Both the position numbers and the translations under genes were made by a program. Of a stretch of 64,000 nucleotides of DNA, positions 18,899 through 27,212 are shown piece by piece (the stretch's first letter is position 1; the number at the start of each line of letters is the position of its first letter). The notes below the pieces were generated by a model, which was not told the DNA's origin, searched no databases, and saw only the letters and a list, made by a program, of their open reading frames with translations. This DNA is from Hymenobacter taeanensis (lineage in GTDB: Bacteria; Bacteroidota; Bacteroidia; Cytophagales; Hymenobacteraceae), in the NCBI RefSeq assembly GCF_013137895.1, contig NZ_CP053538.1, positions 1,115,501 to 1,179,500 of the forward strand, in the 5' to 3' direction.

Positions 18899-19435
18899 AT
18901 GCGCAAACTCTCCATGGAAGAGCTGAACCGGCTGACGGTGGCAGACTTCAAAAATACGCAAAAATTCCCCCTCTCCCTGGTCCTCGACAACGTACGGAGC
19001 CTGCACAATGTGGGGGCAGCATTCCGTACGGCCGATGCGTTTGCGTTGGAAAAAATCTGGCTGTGTGGCATTACCGGTAGGCCACCCCAGCGCGAAATCA
19101 CTAAAACCGCGCTGGGCTCTACCGAGTCGGTTAGTTGGGAATACGCTGCCACTACCGTTGAGGTGGTGCAGCAGCTTAAGGCTGCCGGCTATATGGTCGT
19201 GGCTGTGGAGCAGACCACCGGTAGCATACCCCTGCCCTCCTTTCAGCCCACTCCCGGGCAGGCCTACGCGCTGGTGCTGGGCAACGAGGTGTTTGGGGTA
19301 GATGATGAGGTGCTGGCTCTCTGTGATGCCGCGGTAGAAATTCCGCAGTTTGGCACCAAGCATTCCCTCAACGTCAGCATTGCTGCCGGCGTGGTGCTTT
19401 GGGACTTCATTAGTAAGCTGGGGTGGGCCTCGTAG
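18899..19435 (+). CDS. TrmH/SpoU family RNA 2'-O-methyltransferase
   Basis: 178 residues. The three SPOUT motifs are present: motif 1 VRSLHNVGAAFRTADAF, motif 2 YALVLGNEVFGVDDEVL, and motif 3 FGTKHSLNVSIAAGVVLWD. These form the trefoil knot that binds S-adenosylmethionine and methylates a ribose 2'-OH in tRNA or rRNA. The exact target is not predictable. The protein is short, with no N-terminal RNA-binding extension except a brief basic helix. ATG 18899 is used; ATG 18914 is possible given the promoter position. Divergent from mutS and followed by a terminator. Confidence 0.92.
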   Translation: MRKLSMEELNRLTVADFKNTQKFPLSLVLDNVRSLHNVGAAFRTADAFALEKIWLCGITGRPPQREITKTALGSTESVSWEYAATTVEVVQQLKAAGYMVVAVEQTTGSIPLPSFQPTPGQAYALVLGNEVFGVDDEVLALCDAAVEIPQFGTKHSLNVSIAAGVVLWDFISKLGWAS

Positions 19436-19460
19436 GCCAGGGCCTAAACTCTTTAAACGC

Positions 19461-19494
19461 AAAGAAGGCGCCTCCCGTGGGAAGCGCCTTCTTT
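19461..19494. terminator. Bidirectional terminator
   Basis: AAAGAAGGCGC (19461-19471) pairs with GCGCCTTCTTT (19484-19494), between the convergent RNA methyltransferase and protease genes. Confidence 0.85.
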
Positions 19495-19518
19495 GTACTA
19501 GGCGTTGCTACGGAAAGA

Positions 19519-22026
19519 CTATTTCTGCACCAACACTTTGCGCGATACCATCTCGCTGCCCGAACCAAGGCTAACCTGGTAGAGACCAGCCGAGAAGTTG
19601 CTCAGGTCTACGGGTACTGCCACCTGACGAATGCCGTTTGGCACGTCTTGGCGCATTACCTCCTGGCCTAGCATGTTACGAACCACTACCTGCAGGCCTT
19701 TCACTGGCTGAGCGAAGCTAGCCGATACTGTAAAGCGGCCCGTGCTGGGGTTTGGGTAAACCGTCAGGCCGGCGGCCTTCACTTCTTCCTTCACGCCGGT
19801 TACTACATTCTGGATGGCCAAGTTATCAATGGCCCAGCCCCAGCCGTGCGAGAGCTGATCGGAGAACAGGCGGAAGCGCAGGCGCACAACATCACCAGCC
19901 GCAAAGGTGGGGCTCAGGTTTAGAGTGCGGGGAGCAAACAGATCTGGGGTGCCGGTGGCAGCGGAGTTACCACTGGCATCAATGGCGCTGTTCCAGCGCG
20001 TCAGCCAGGCGGCATTGGCAGTGCTGGTATACCCAGGCGCCAGGGGCGTCCAGATGGTACCATTATCCTTGCTGCCCTCCACTATTACGTAGTCAAAGAA
20101 GCCCGAGCTGCCGAAGGTGCTGCCGGCAGTGTTGGGCTCAGTCAGCACAATTTCATCAAACTTTACTACGGCCTCTGCTGCATTGGGCTTCACAATAATG
20201 GGTACAAGCAGCTGGTAGATGATATTGCTCTCTGAATTGACTCCGCTACCATCCTTGTAGGGATGGTCGGAGTGAATGGCGGGGTTGGTAAAGCCAACGG
20301 GTTGGGCAATGGTGAAACCGTCGCCCACAAAATCGAGGGGCACGTTGCTGTCCAGAGCGTTAACGTACGTTTGCTGGGCGGGCTTGATAGATACTACACG
20401 CACCGCGTAAAAACCAGTGCTGGGGTTGGCAGTGCGGTTAGGGGTGGCGGCTACGTCGGTGGCCACTACGCGATAATTGATAAAGTCGCCGGCCACAATT
20501 GCACCAGCTGCCGTTGAGATAGAGCCAACGTAGGTGGTGTCGTTCTGGCGAGTAAGGGTAATGTTGGGGCGAGCAGTGCCGTTCACGTTGTATTCCAGCA
20601 CTACACTACCAATTCCCACGTTGTCTTTGGCTTTCACCATAATCTGATACGGCAGCTGCGTGGTGAAAATAAAGGTAGAGGGGTTGTGCTGTACTACTGG
20701 CGGCAACGCATCAACGCCCACAAAGAACTGGTATTGATTGATTACCCCGCGGCGGGAGGCAGCCGGTGATGCGTACGTGCGGCCCGTTTCAACGTCGGCG
20801 GCGGTAATGTAGTAACGGACAGTTTTATTGAGGCCGGGGCTGGGAATAGTAGCCCGATACTGGTTTGCGGTACCCGTGGCGGTCATGACCACCGTAGTAG
20901 TGGCGCCGTTATCGATGTTGTACATCAGCTTTACGGTCCCCGGAGCTACGGTGCCATCGCTCTGTACGGTGGCATTTACCACAAAATCCTGATTTGTTTC
21001 GGTGTCTTTCAGCGGCGTATGCCGGATAGCCGTGTTGAACCAGCCAATCTCGTTGAAGATTGCCAACGTTATGGGGCCTGGGCTGTGAATTGCTTCTGCA
21101 GCTCCAAACTGCGGCGACATCAGGGAGTTTTCGTTGCCGGCGGCGTACGTTGCTTCATCCAGGTGGGAAATGCTGGAACCACTGGAGAAAGTAGTAGGCG
21201 CATACAACTTAGGGCGCTTATCGGCGCTGGTTGTATTGTTAGCGGCTCTGGCTAGCGGGCTATCGAAATACAGCGCGTTGCTGGTGTACTGGGCCCCAAG
21301 CGCAGGTGAGGGGTTAGTAAACACACGCGTATCAGTGATTAACTGACCGGCCTCGTTTTCAATAAAGGTGGCGAAGTTAATGGGCGGCTCGGAGTAGGCG
21401 CCCTGGTTGTTGGTGGTAGAGAAAGTTGTACCAGCCTGGAAGCCCAGGCCGTGGCCTAGCTCGTGTAGTACCACCGACACCAGATCATACTGGCCGGCAC
21501 CTGGCTTACCATCGGTACCGAGGTACCAGTTGAATGTGCTGCTGAAACGAGCGTTAATATCGGGCGCTGCCGCCCCGTTGAGCTCCTGGCCCGCCAGCTT
21601 CTCTGCCAGGGCCACTGGATAAAGCACATCGTTGCGAGTAGCGCCATCTATCCGGGTGTAAAGCGCAGTGGTTCCCGCTGAGCCTAGTACGCCGGCGGCC
21701 AAGGGCGTCCAGGTGGCCTGCACTCGAATAGGAACTGGGGAGTTCAATAATGACTGCCAGATATCAACCGCATACTGGAAGGCAGCCTGTGCTTCGGGAG
21801 TGAAGCCCGTGTAGGTTACTTCAATGCGCGAGGCTGCCGTGCCTTTGCGGCCGGTACGCTGAGCTTCTAGATAGGCTGCTGGGGCAGTTACCGTAGTAAA
21901 CATATTTTCAGGCCGAGCTGGGCATATCGTCTCGGGAGCTGGCCGGGGGTCACGCACAAAAGTCTGCGCCATAGCAGGCATTACTGCCCCACAAGCTAAC
22001 AGAGCTAGAGATAGTAGTTTTTTCAT
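19519..22026 (-). CDS. Secreted metalloprotease-like T9SS cargo
   Basis: 835 residues from ATG 22026, where a signal peptide starts (MKKLLSLALLACGAVMPAMA). A zinc motif HELGH (188-192) followed by GLGFQAG lies in a metzincin-like domain, with a possible Met-turn in ENSLMSP about 100 residues later; the usual third histidine of HExxHxxGxxH is replaced by Ala. Middle regions look like Ig/fibronectin-type beta domains (LKDTETNQDFVVNATV; PPVVQHNPS), then a galactose-binding-like segment. The C-terminal 80 residues are a type A T9SS sorting domain: LTVYPNPSTGRFTVS, GLYQVSLGSG and the KVLVQK end. It would be exported by the SprA system. The longer start at 22077 is rejected. Confidence 0.85.
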   Translation of the reverse strand: MKKLLSLALLACGAVMPAMAQTFVRDPRPAPETICPARPENMFTTVTAPAAYLEAQRTGRKGTAASRIEVTYTGFTPEAQAAFQYAVDIWQSLLNSPVPIRVQATWTPLAAGVLGSAGTTALYTRIDGATRNDVLYPVALAEKLAGQELNGAAAPDINARFSSTFNWYLGTDGKPGAGQYDLVSVVLHELGHGLGFQAGTTFSTTNNQGAYSEPPINFATFIENEAGQLITDTRVFTNPSPALGAQYTSNALYFDSPLARAANNTTSADKRPKLYAPTTFSSGSSISHLDEATYAAGNENSLMSPQFGAAEAIHSPGPITLAIFNEIGWFNTAIRHTPLKDTETNQDFVVNATVQSDGTVAPGTVKLMYNIDNGATTTVVMTATGTANQYRATIPSPGLNKTVRYYITAADVETGRTYASPAASRRGVINQYQFFVGVDALPPVVQHNPSTFIFTTQLPYQIMVKAKDNVGIGSVVLEYNVNGTARPNITLTRQNDTTYVGSISTAAGAIVAGDFINYRVVATDVAATPNRTANPSTGFYAVRVVSIKPAQQTYVNALDSNVPLDFVGDGFTIAQPVGFTNPAIHSDHPYKDGSGVNSESNIIYQLLVPIIVKPNAAEAVVKFDEIVLTEPNTAGSTFGSSGFFDYVIVEGSKDNGTIWTPLAPGYTSTANAAWLTRWNSAIDASGNSAATGTPDLFAPRTLNLSPTFAAGDVVRLRFRLFSDQLSHGWGWAIDNLAIQNVVTGVKEEVKAAGLTVYPNPSTGRFTVSASFAQPVKGLQVVVRNMLGQEVMRQDVPNGIRQVAVPVDLSNFSAGLYQVSLGSGSEMVSRKVLVQK

Positions 22027-22743
22027 CGATAGTAAAAGGAGTGAAGTTAGATGTCCCTCTAAAATTAAGCCTTTCAAGCCTAATTATCTTCCGCTTCCGC
22101 TTAACTCTTTCTGTAGCCCGCCGCGCTCAACAACATCCATCAACCTTGAGACCTGCATTTTGTCCATTTATTTATATAGCGAGGTCTAAAAAAACGGATC
22201 ATTACCAGCATGCATTATCACAAGGAAACCCAATTTTTCTTTTCCATAAAACGAACGTTGCTCACTGCCTTACAGACACTTTCAACCATACATATAAAAA
22301 ATATATTATGATCCATGCCACCTTATACAACCCATTAGCAAGGCTAACCAACCCAATCCCACGCATAAGAATAGCCATATTGATCAACTCTGTACCAAGC
22401 TTATCATTTTTATAATGCCATCGTATTTTTATTGTTGGGTTCGCAAGGCTAGTTCTATATTCCTGTTACTTCTTGCATTTCGTTTAGTTGTGCTGTTGCA
22501 ATTCACTAAGGCAGCCGGGCAGACAGTAGGGTTGTTGCCTACACGCTGCACACATTCCTTTTAACCAGCGCATCTTCAACGCTGTTATCAGCCCTGAAAA
22601 GCTGGCCTTCATTCTACCCAGACAAATATCCTTCGTACAGCTACCCCCGTTGTCTGTAGCTTATAGATCAGCTTTCAAACGACTAAAAGAAATAGGTACT
22701 TACTCCCGCATCTTGCCATTCTTTGGTGGTTATATTTGAATTA
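22027..22743. other. Long intergenic region, locally AT-rich
   Basis: About 700 bases, divergent between the protease and the J-domain pair. The 22160-22430 part is AT-rich with no stable ORF. The frame 22041-22415 has no start context and odd composition and is not called. A -7 element is present at its right end. Confidence 0.4.
22731..22738 (+). promoter_or_regulatory. -7 element for the J-domain pair
   Basis: TATATTTG matches TAnnTTTG and sits 5 bases before ATG 22744, supporting that start and a near-leaderless mRNA. A TTG at 22713-22715 is a weak -33 candidate. Confidence 0.45.
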
Positions 22744-23178
22744 ATGCCTGCACTGCCCTCTGCCATAGTTAGCGCTGCCGATGCAGCGCTGCTTGCCCTC
22801 CGCCCTGCTATTGTTGCGGAGCTACCTGCCGAGCCGGTGGCAGACGTAGCCGATTTCCTGCACCGCACGCTGCGACCAATACTTAAGCTGCAGAATGAGC
22901 CTCTACTGGCGATAATAGCCGACTTTCTGCACGACCACCACATTCCGTTCCGGTCGGCTTCAGTGGGCGAGCAGCAGCGGCTGCTAACCGAGCTGTTGGG
23001 GCGCAACACCAAACTGCGCTACACCCTCATAGGCCTGGTAGTGGCCATGTTCACCACCACGGAACTACACTTCTACCGGACCCACCGCTCAGAACTCAAC
23101 CGGCGCCTGCTGGAGCTAGCCGTGCGCCGGGCCCATGACCAAACAGCGGCCGTGGCTGCCCTGCTGCCCATGTCATGA
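22744..23178 (+). CDS. Unknown protein coupled to a J-domain protein
   Basis: 144 residues; no family recognised. The N-terminal half is Ala-rich and helical (PALPSAIVSAADAALLALRPAIVAELP), and a single likely membrane or buried helix YTLIGLVVAMFTTTEL occurs near residue 100. The C-terminus is a basic, helical RSELNRRLLELAVRRAHDQ stretch. Start ATG 22744 is preferred because it follows a -7 element. The stop overlaps the next ATG (ATGA), so the protein is co-translated with the J-domain gene and is probably its functional partner. Confidence 0.6.
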   Translation: MPALPSAIVSAADAALLALRPAIVAELPAEPVADVADFLHRTLRPILKLQNEPLLAIIADFLHDHHIPFRSASVGEQQRLLTELLGRNTKLRYTLIGLVVAMFTTTELHFYRTHRSELNRRLLELAVRRAHDQTAAVAALLPMS

Positions 23179-23960
23179 GCACGCTGTATACCCTGCTGGA
23201 AGTGAGTGAGCAGGCCTCGGCAGAAGACCTGCGCCGGGCTTACCGCCGCCTAGTATTACTCACCCACCCCGATAGAACCCCGGACCCGGCAGCCCATCAG
23301 CGGTATCTGATCGTAAATGAGGCCTACGACATTCTGAGCAACCCCATTCGTCGGCGGGCTTATGATGCGCTGCTCCAGACCCAGCGCCAGCCACCGGAGC
23401 CGCCCAGGCCACTTCACCGCGACCCCGCCCTGCGCCGGCGGGGCCGCCCGCCGGCACCCCGCCGGGCCCCAACCACTGAGGAGCGCTACGGGCAGTATGC
23501 CCCGTATGCCCACTGGGTTTGCCGGGTGGCGCTGCTGCTGGTGGCACTTATGGTGCTGGACTTTTTATGGGTAGAGCACTTACCGAACGAAGTAGTAGAA
23601 AACGTCGAATCGGTGTCGCTTTATGCCCGGGGGTACAACATGGGTACCCACTCCAACATCCAGACCACTCACGCCTATTTTCGCTCCGACACGGACTCAT
23701 GGCCTGAGGGCACGCACCTGATGGTTGACCGTACCATGCTGTTTGGCGTATTTCGGCGGGCAGCTCCGGTAGGCCACCCTGAGCTGCTGATGGATGCAGG
23801 CGGCGTTACCATCTACGACAACTTCATTTTTCTGCCGCTGCTGCTGGCTTTGCTGGCGGGGCTTGGCCTCTGGCGCGCACCGGCTATGCGCAGCATAAAC
23901 TGCGCCGTGGCCTGCGCCTTTCTGCTGCCTATTGTGCTGTATATCATGTTGGTCACATAG
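23175..23960 (+). CDS. Membrane-anchored J-domain (DnaJ-like) protein
   Basis: 261 residues. Residues 3-68 form a J domain with the HPD motif at 31-33 and the VNEAYDILSNPIRRRAYD helix IV region; it would stimulate DnaK ATPase. A proline/arginine-rich linker (about 75-105) follows, then membrane helices near WVCRVALLLVALMVLDFLW, FLPLLLALLAGLGLW and CAVACAFLLPIVLYIMLVT. There are no zinc-finger or client-binding domains, so this is a class III J protein that would recruit DnaK to the inner membrane. It is coupled (ATGA) to the upstream unknown gene. Its target is unknown. Confidence 0.85.
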   Translation: MSTLYTLLEVSEQASAEDLRRAYRRLVLLTHPDRTPDPAAHQRYLIVNEAYDILSNPIRRRAYDALLQTQRQPPEPPRPLHRDPALRRRGRPPAPRRAPTTEERYGQYAPYAHWVCRVALLLVALMVLDFLWVEHLPNEVVENVESVSLYARGYNMGTHSNIQTTHAYFRSDTDSWPEGTHLMVDRTMLFGVFRRAAPVGHPELLMDAGGVTIYDNFIFLPLLLALLAGLGLWRAPAMRSINCAVACAFLLPIVLYIMLVT

Positions 23961-23995
23961 CCAGAAGGCCCAAACAGCCAGCAGAGGGCCTAATA

Positions 23996-24038
23996 AACAA
24001 GCAGCCCGCTACATATTATCTGTAGCGGGCTGCTTGTT
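23996..24038. terminator. Bidirectional terminator
   Basis: AACAAGCAGCCCGCTACA (23996-24013) pairs perfectly with 24021-24038 around a 7-nt loop, between the convergent J-domain and terC genes. Confidence 0.85.
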
Positions 24039-24057
24039 ACCTGGTAGTTACAGGCAC

Positions 24058-24828
24058 CTAGTCATACTTCGACTCATGCAGGTGCACGGGTACGGTTTTC
24101 TTACGCAGGCGCATGTTCAGAATTTCCACCACCAGCGAGAAGAACATGGCGAAGTAGATATAGCCTTTTTCGATTTCCTTGTGGAAGGCCTCCATCACCA
24201 GCATTACCCCAATCATAATCAGGAAGGATAAGGCCAGCATTTTGATGGTGGGGTTGCGGTTCACGAAGTCGGCAACTACGCCGGAGAAGGCCAGCATAAC
24301 GCCCATTGACAATACCACGGCCAGAATCATAATCAGCACGTTATCTACGAGGCCTACAGCCGTCAGGATGGAGTCGAAACTGAACACAATATCAATGACG
24401 ATGATCTGCATGATGATGGAGCCCATAGTGGCCGTGCCACCTGCCGCACCGGTTTCATCCTCCTCGCCCTGGAGTTTGGTGTGAATTTCGGTGGTGCTCT
24501 TGCCAATCAGGAACAAGCCACCGGCCAGCAGAATCAGGTCGCGGCCGGCCACGCCGAAGGGTTCTTCCAGCCATGGCAGATTCAGGTGAAACAGTGGCGT
24601 TTTGAGGCCCACAATCCAGGTGATGCTTAGCAGCAGCCCAATGCGGCACAGCAGCGCCAGCAACAGCCCAATAGTGCGGCCGCGCTGCTGCTGGGTGCGA
24701 GGCAGCCGGTTCACTACAATTGAGATAAAGATGATATTATCAATGCCCAGCACTATTTCCATGAAGGTCAGCGTAAGCAAGCTGACCCAGGTCTGGGGGT
24801 TAGAGAAAACGGAGAGGTCGAATTCCAT
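24058..24828 (-). CDS. TerC family integral membrane protein
   Basis: 256 residues from ATG 24828; the extra N-terminal frame (to 24909) reads Ser/His/Pro-rich low-complexity and is rejected. The TerC core is present: EIVLGIDNIIFISIVVNRLP and a second acidic helix IDIVFSFDSILTAVGLVDN, whose buried Asp residues are proposed metal contacts. About seven to eight membrane helices. TerC relatives are linked to tellurite resistance and to manganese export or metal loading of exported proteins; which applies here is unknown. The upstream 128 bases are purine-rich on the plus strand. Confidence 0.9.
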   Translation of the reverse strand: MEFDLSVFSNPQTWVSLLTLTFMEIVLGIDNIIFISIVVNRLPRTQQQRGRTIGLLLALLCRIGLLLSITWIVGLKTPLFHLNLPWLEEPFGVAGRDLILLAGGLFLIGKSTTEIHTKLQGEEDETGAAGGTATMGSIIMQIIVIDIVFSFDSILTAVGLVDNVLIMILAVVLSMGVMLAFSGVVADFVNRNPTIKMLALSFLIMIGVMLVMEAFHKEIEKGYIYFAMFFSLVVEILNMRLRKKTVPVHLHESKYD

Positions 24829-24956
24829 CAGGGAGTGATGAAGAAAGGGAGTGAAGAGGTGATGGGGTGAATGGGGTAAGGAAGTGAAAGGGGAAGTAAA
24901 CAGAAGCAACCTACCGCATCACATCCTCACTCTATTACCTCATCACTTATTAACAA

Positions 24957-25448
24957 CTACGACTTCATGTTCACGAATTGCAGGGGCTGGCCAATATCAG
25001 TGCGGCGCAACAGGGCAATAACAGCCTGCAGGTCATCAATTTTCTTGGCCGATACCCGCACCTGGTCATCCTGCATCTGGGCTTCTACCTTCAGCTTGGC
25101 GTCCTTAATGGCCTTCACGATTTTGCGGCCAGCCTCCTTATCAACTCCGGCGCGCACTTTAATGGTCTTTTTCACGAGGTTGCCACTAGGCTGCTCATCG
25201 GCAGAGAAATCAAGGGCCGTACCATCAATGCCCTGCTTTACCACGCGGCCCAGCAGAATATCTTCCAGCGCCTTCACGCGCATGGAGTTTTCGGAGCTGA
25301 GCAGAATGGTGTTGGCTTTTTTATCCAGATCAATGCCGCCCTTGGTGTCGCGAAGATCATAGCGGGTCTGGAGTTCTTTTTTTGCTGTGTTTACCGCGTT
25401 TTCGAGAGTTTGCGGATCTACCTTGCTGACGATATCAAAGGAGGCCAT
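24957..25448 (-). CDS. YajQ family nucleotide-binding protein
   Basis: 163 residues, the standard length. The N-terminus ASFDIVSKVDPQTLENAVNTA and the internal TRYDLRDTKG and IKVRAGVDKEAGRKIVKAIKDAKLKVEAQ blocks are characteristic. YajQ-type proteins have two ferredoxin-like folds; in Xanthomonas a member binds cyclic di-GMP and acts with a transcription factor, but a role in Bacteroidota is not established. Start ATG 25448; upstream TACTTTC is close to a -7 element. Lies downstream of nothing obvious and is separate from terC. Confidence 0.93.
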   Translation of the reverse strand: MASFDIVSKVDPQTLENAVNTAKKELQTRYDLRDTKGGIDLDKKANTILLSSENSMRVKALEDILLGRVVKQGIDGTALDFSADEQPSGNLVKKTIKVRAGVDKEAGRKIVKAIKDAKLKVEAQMQDDQVRVSAKKIDDLQAVIALLRRTDIGQPLQFVNMKS

Positions 25449-25677
25449 GAGAAAAGAAAGTAACGTTCAGGGGTGAATACGCCAAACCGCTAGGCCAGTT
25501 TGGGCGGGAGGGCCAAAGGTAGAAAGTTAGCAGGATTGGTATAGCAGTTATTCTGGCCTGCCAGCACCTGGGCAAAGTAGCTACACCGGGCTTTTAGGTT
25601 GCGCTAGGCCAGCAAGGGGAGTCAGGCAGTCTTCGCCTATCTTGCCGCGGCCACTCTTCCTTCTGATTCCGCTATTT

Positions 25678-26124
25678 ATGGCTAGTATCATCTCGCCCCG
25701 CACTCCCGCCGAATGGGAGGCGTACTATCATCTGCGCTATTCTGTGCTCCGGCAGCCCTGGGGCCAGCCAGCAGGCTCTGAGCGGGCCGAAGATGATGCT
25801 GCCCCCACCACTACCCACGCGTTGCTACTCGCCCCCGATGGGCAAGCCCTGGGGGTGGGCCGGCTGCACCCCAGCGGCCCACAGCAGGGGCAAGTACGTT
25901 TTATGGCCGTGCAGGCGCAAACCCAGGGGCAAGGCGTGGGCCGGCAGGTGCTGGAGCATCTGGAAGCCGCCGCCCGCCAGCAGGGACTTACAGAGATAGT
26001 GCTGCACGCACGGGAGCAAGCCGTACCGTTTTATGAGCGACTGGGCTACACCGTAGTAGCTCCCTCGCACACGCTGTTTGGCACCGTACCGCACTTTCTG
26101 ATGCGGAAAGTAGTAGTGGCCTAG
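25678..26124 (+). CDS. GNAT family N-acetyltransferase
   Basis: 148 residues from ATG 25678 (TTG 25642 would add a poor hydrophobic leader). The acetyl-CoA P-loop is seen as QTQGQGVGRQVLEHLEAAA, preceded by VRFMAVQ and followed by VLHAREQAVPFYERLGYTVV, as in ElaA/YjcF-type GNATs. It would transfer an acetyl group to an amine; the substrate is unknown. The stop codon lies within AGTGGCCTAG (26115-26124), a string that recurs at gene ends here. Convergent with the Mpo1-like gene, 7 bases away. Confidence 0.85.
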   Translation: MASIISPRTPAEWEAYYHLRYSVLRQPWGQPAGSERAEDDAAPTTTHALLLAPDGQALGVGRLHPSGPQQGQVRFMAVQAQTQGQGVGRQVLEHLEAAARQQGLTEIVLHAREQAVPFYERLGYTVVAPSHTLFGTVPHFLMRKVVVA

Positions 26125-26131
26125 CCCCAGG

Positions 26132-26437
26132 TTAAAACTTTTCCCGCCCCCGAAGCAGATCAACGTACAGCCGGAAGTCGCCGAGCAGGGAAAGCCAGGG
26201 GTGCTGAAAGGTGGCAGGGCGGTTATGCTCTACAAAGAAGTGGCCTACCCAGGCAAAGCCGTAAGCGGCCACCACGCCTGCCAGTACAAGCCAGGGCTGC
26301 TGCCGGAAAACAGCTAGGCCGGTTAGCGCTAAAAACAGCGTGGTACCGATGAAGTGTAGTACACGCGTACCGCGCTGCTGATGGTCGCGCAGGTAGCGCG
26401 GATAAAACTCAGCGAAGGTGAGTGATGAAGGGGCCAT
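26132..26437 (-). CDS. Mpo1-like (DUF962) membrane protein
   Basis: 101 residues from ATG 26437; the longer frame to 26554 overlaps the thioesterase start and is rejected. The family signature is clear: FAEFYPRYLRDHQQRGTRVLHFIGT, two membrane helices, and VGHFFVEHNRPATFQHPWLSLLGDF. Yeast Mpo1 is an iron(II) dioxygenase in alpha-oxidation of 2-hydroxy fatty acids; the conserved histidines are retained here, so a lipid-modifying role is plausible though not shown for bacteria. Confidence 0.85.
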   Translation of the reverse strand: MAPSSLTFAEFYPRYLRDHQQRGTRVLHFIGTTLFLALTGLAVFRQQPWLVLAGVVAAYGFAWVGHFFVEHNRPATFQHPWLSLLGDFRLYVDLLRGREKF

Positions 26438-26504
26438 AGCGGAGTAGGTTTCTTCAAAGAAAGTTAACTTTTCCGCCTTATTCTCCCGCCCTCTCCCCTT
26501 TCTT

Positions 26505-26975
26505 ATGGAGCAATTTCCTGACGTGGCTACCCTCATAGCCGTATATAACCGCATTAATACCTACGGCCGCACCAATGGCATGGAGCTGCTGCTGAAAACC
26601 GCCGGCGAGGTACAGTACACCATGACGGTGGGCCCAGAGCACCTCTCCTCTCCCGGTACCTGCCACGGCGGTGTGTTAGCCGGGCTCATGGACTCTGCGC
26701 TGGGCGCGGCGGCCCTATCGTTGGCTTTCACGGCTGGTGAACTGGTTTCAACGGTGGAGTTCAAGATCAACTACCTCTACCCGGTGCACCTGCACGACCA
26801 CCTAGTGGCGCACGGCCAAGTAGAGCACAGCGGCAAAACGCTGGTGGTCTGCAGCGCCACTATCACGTGCCCCGCCCGCAACAACCTAGTAGTTGCCCGT
26901 GGCTTGGGCACCTTTAACCGCTACCCCGCTACCAAGCGTGAGTTCCACGAGTTGCTTTTCCCGCAGGGAGAGTGA
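26505..26975 (+). CDS. PaaI family hotdog thioesterase
   Basis: 156 residues. The hotdog signature GTCHGGVLAGLMDSALGAAALSLA (about residues 49-72) includes the HGG turn and catalytic acidic residue (Asp63 area), followed by STVEFKINYLYPV and HSGKTLVVCSATI strands. It would hydrolyse an acyl-CoA thioester in the cytoplasm; the acyl group is not predictable. ATG 26505 directly follows a pyrimidine-rich leader. It is divergent from the Mpo1-like gene, with 67 bases between the starts. Confidence 0.85.
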   Translation: MEQFPDVATLIAVYNRINTYGRTNGMELLLKTAGEVQYTMTVGPEHLSSPGTCHGGVLAGLMDSALGAAALSLAFTAGELVSTVEFKINYLYPVHLHDHLVAHGQVEHSGKTLVVCSATITCPARNNLVVARGLGTFNRYPATKREFHELLFPQGE

Positions 26976-27039
26976 AGTGAGCAGGTAAGGAGGACATTAA
27001 GCAAGAAGATGACGGGGTGATATGCAGCCAAGTACACGC

Positions 27040-27073
27040 ATGTCATTCTTCGCTTTGCTCAGAAGAATGTCTG
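27040..27073. repeat. REP-like hairpin
   Basis: CATTCTT (27044-27050) pairs with AAGAATG (27063-27069) around CGCTTTGCTCAG. The GTCATTCTTCGCTTTGCTCAG text resembles dispersed extragenic palindromes of Hymenobacter-like genomes (from memory). Confidence 0.4.
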
Positions 27074-27138
27074 GCGTCACTCTCCCTCTTCACTTCTAAC
27101 ACTTCCTTACTTCATCTCCATTTTGCTGTAAACACAAA

Positions 27139-27178
27139 AACGCCGGGCTACCCGTGTTGCAAGCGGGTGCCCGGCGTT
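27139..27178. terminator. Bidirectional hairpin
   Basis: AACGCCGGGC (27139-27148) pairs with GCCCGGCGTT (27169-27178), with an inner ACCCG/CGGGT pairing, between the thioesterase and the minus-strand NYN gene. Confidence 0.7.
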
Positions 27179-27212
27179 CTACAGGATGCCGAACCTGGGG
27201 TATTAGAGCAGA

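Noticed and set aside
22041..22415. 124-codon frame in the AT-rich gap before the J-domain pair
   Set aside because: No sensible start, odd amino-acid make-up, and no family features; treated as intergenic.
24829..24956. Purine-rich GTGA/GGGA tract between terC and yajQ as a repeat element
   Set aside because: The units are irregular and not periodic; simple composition bias.
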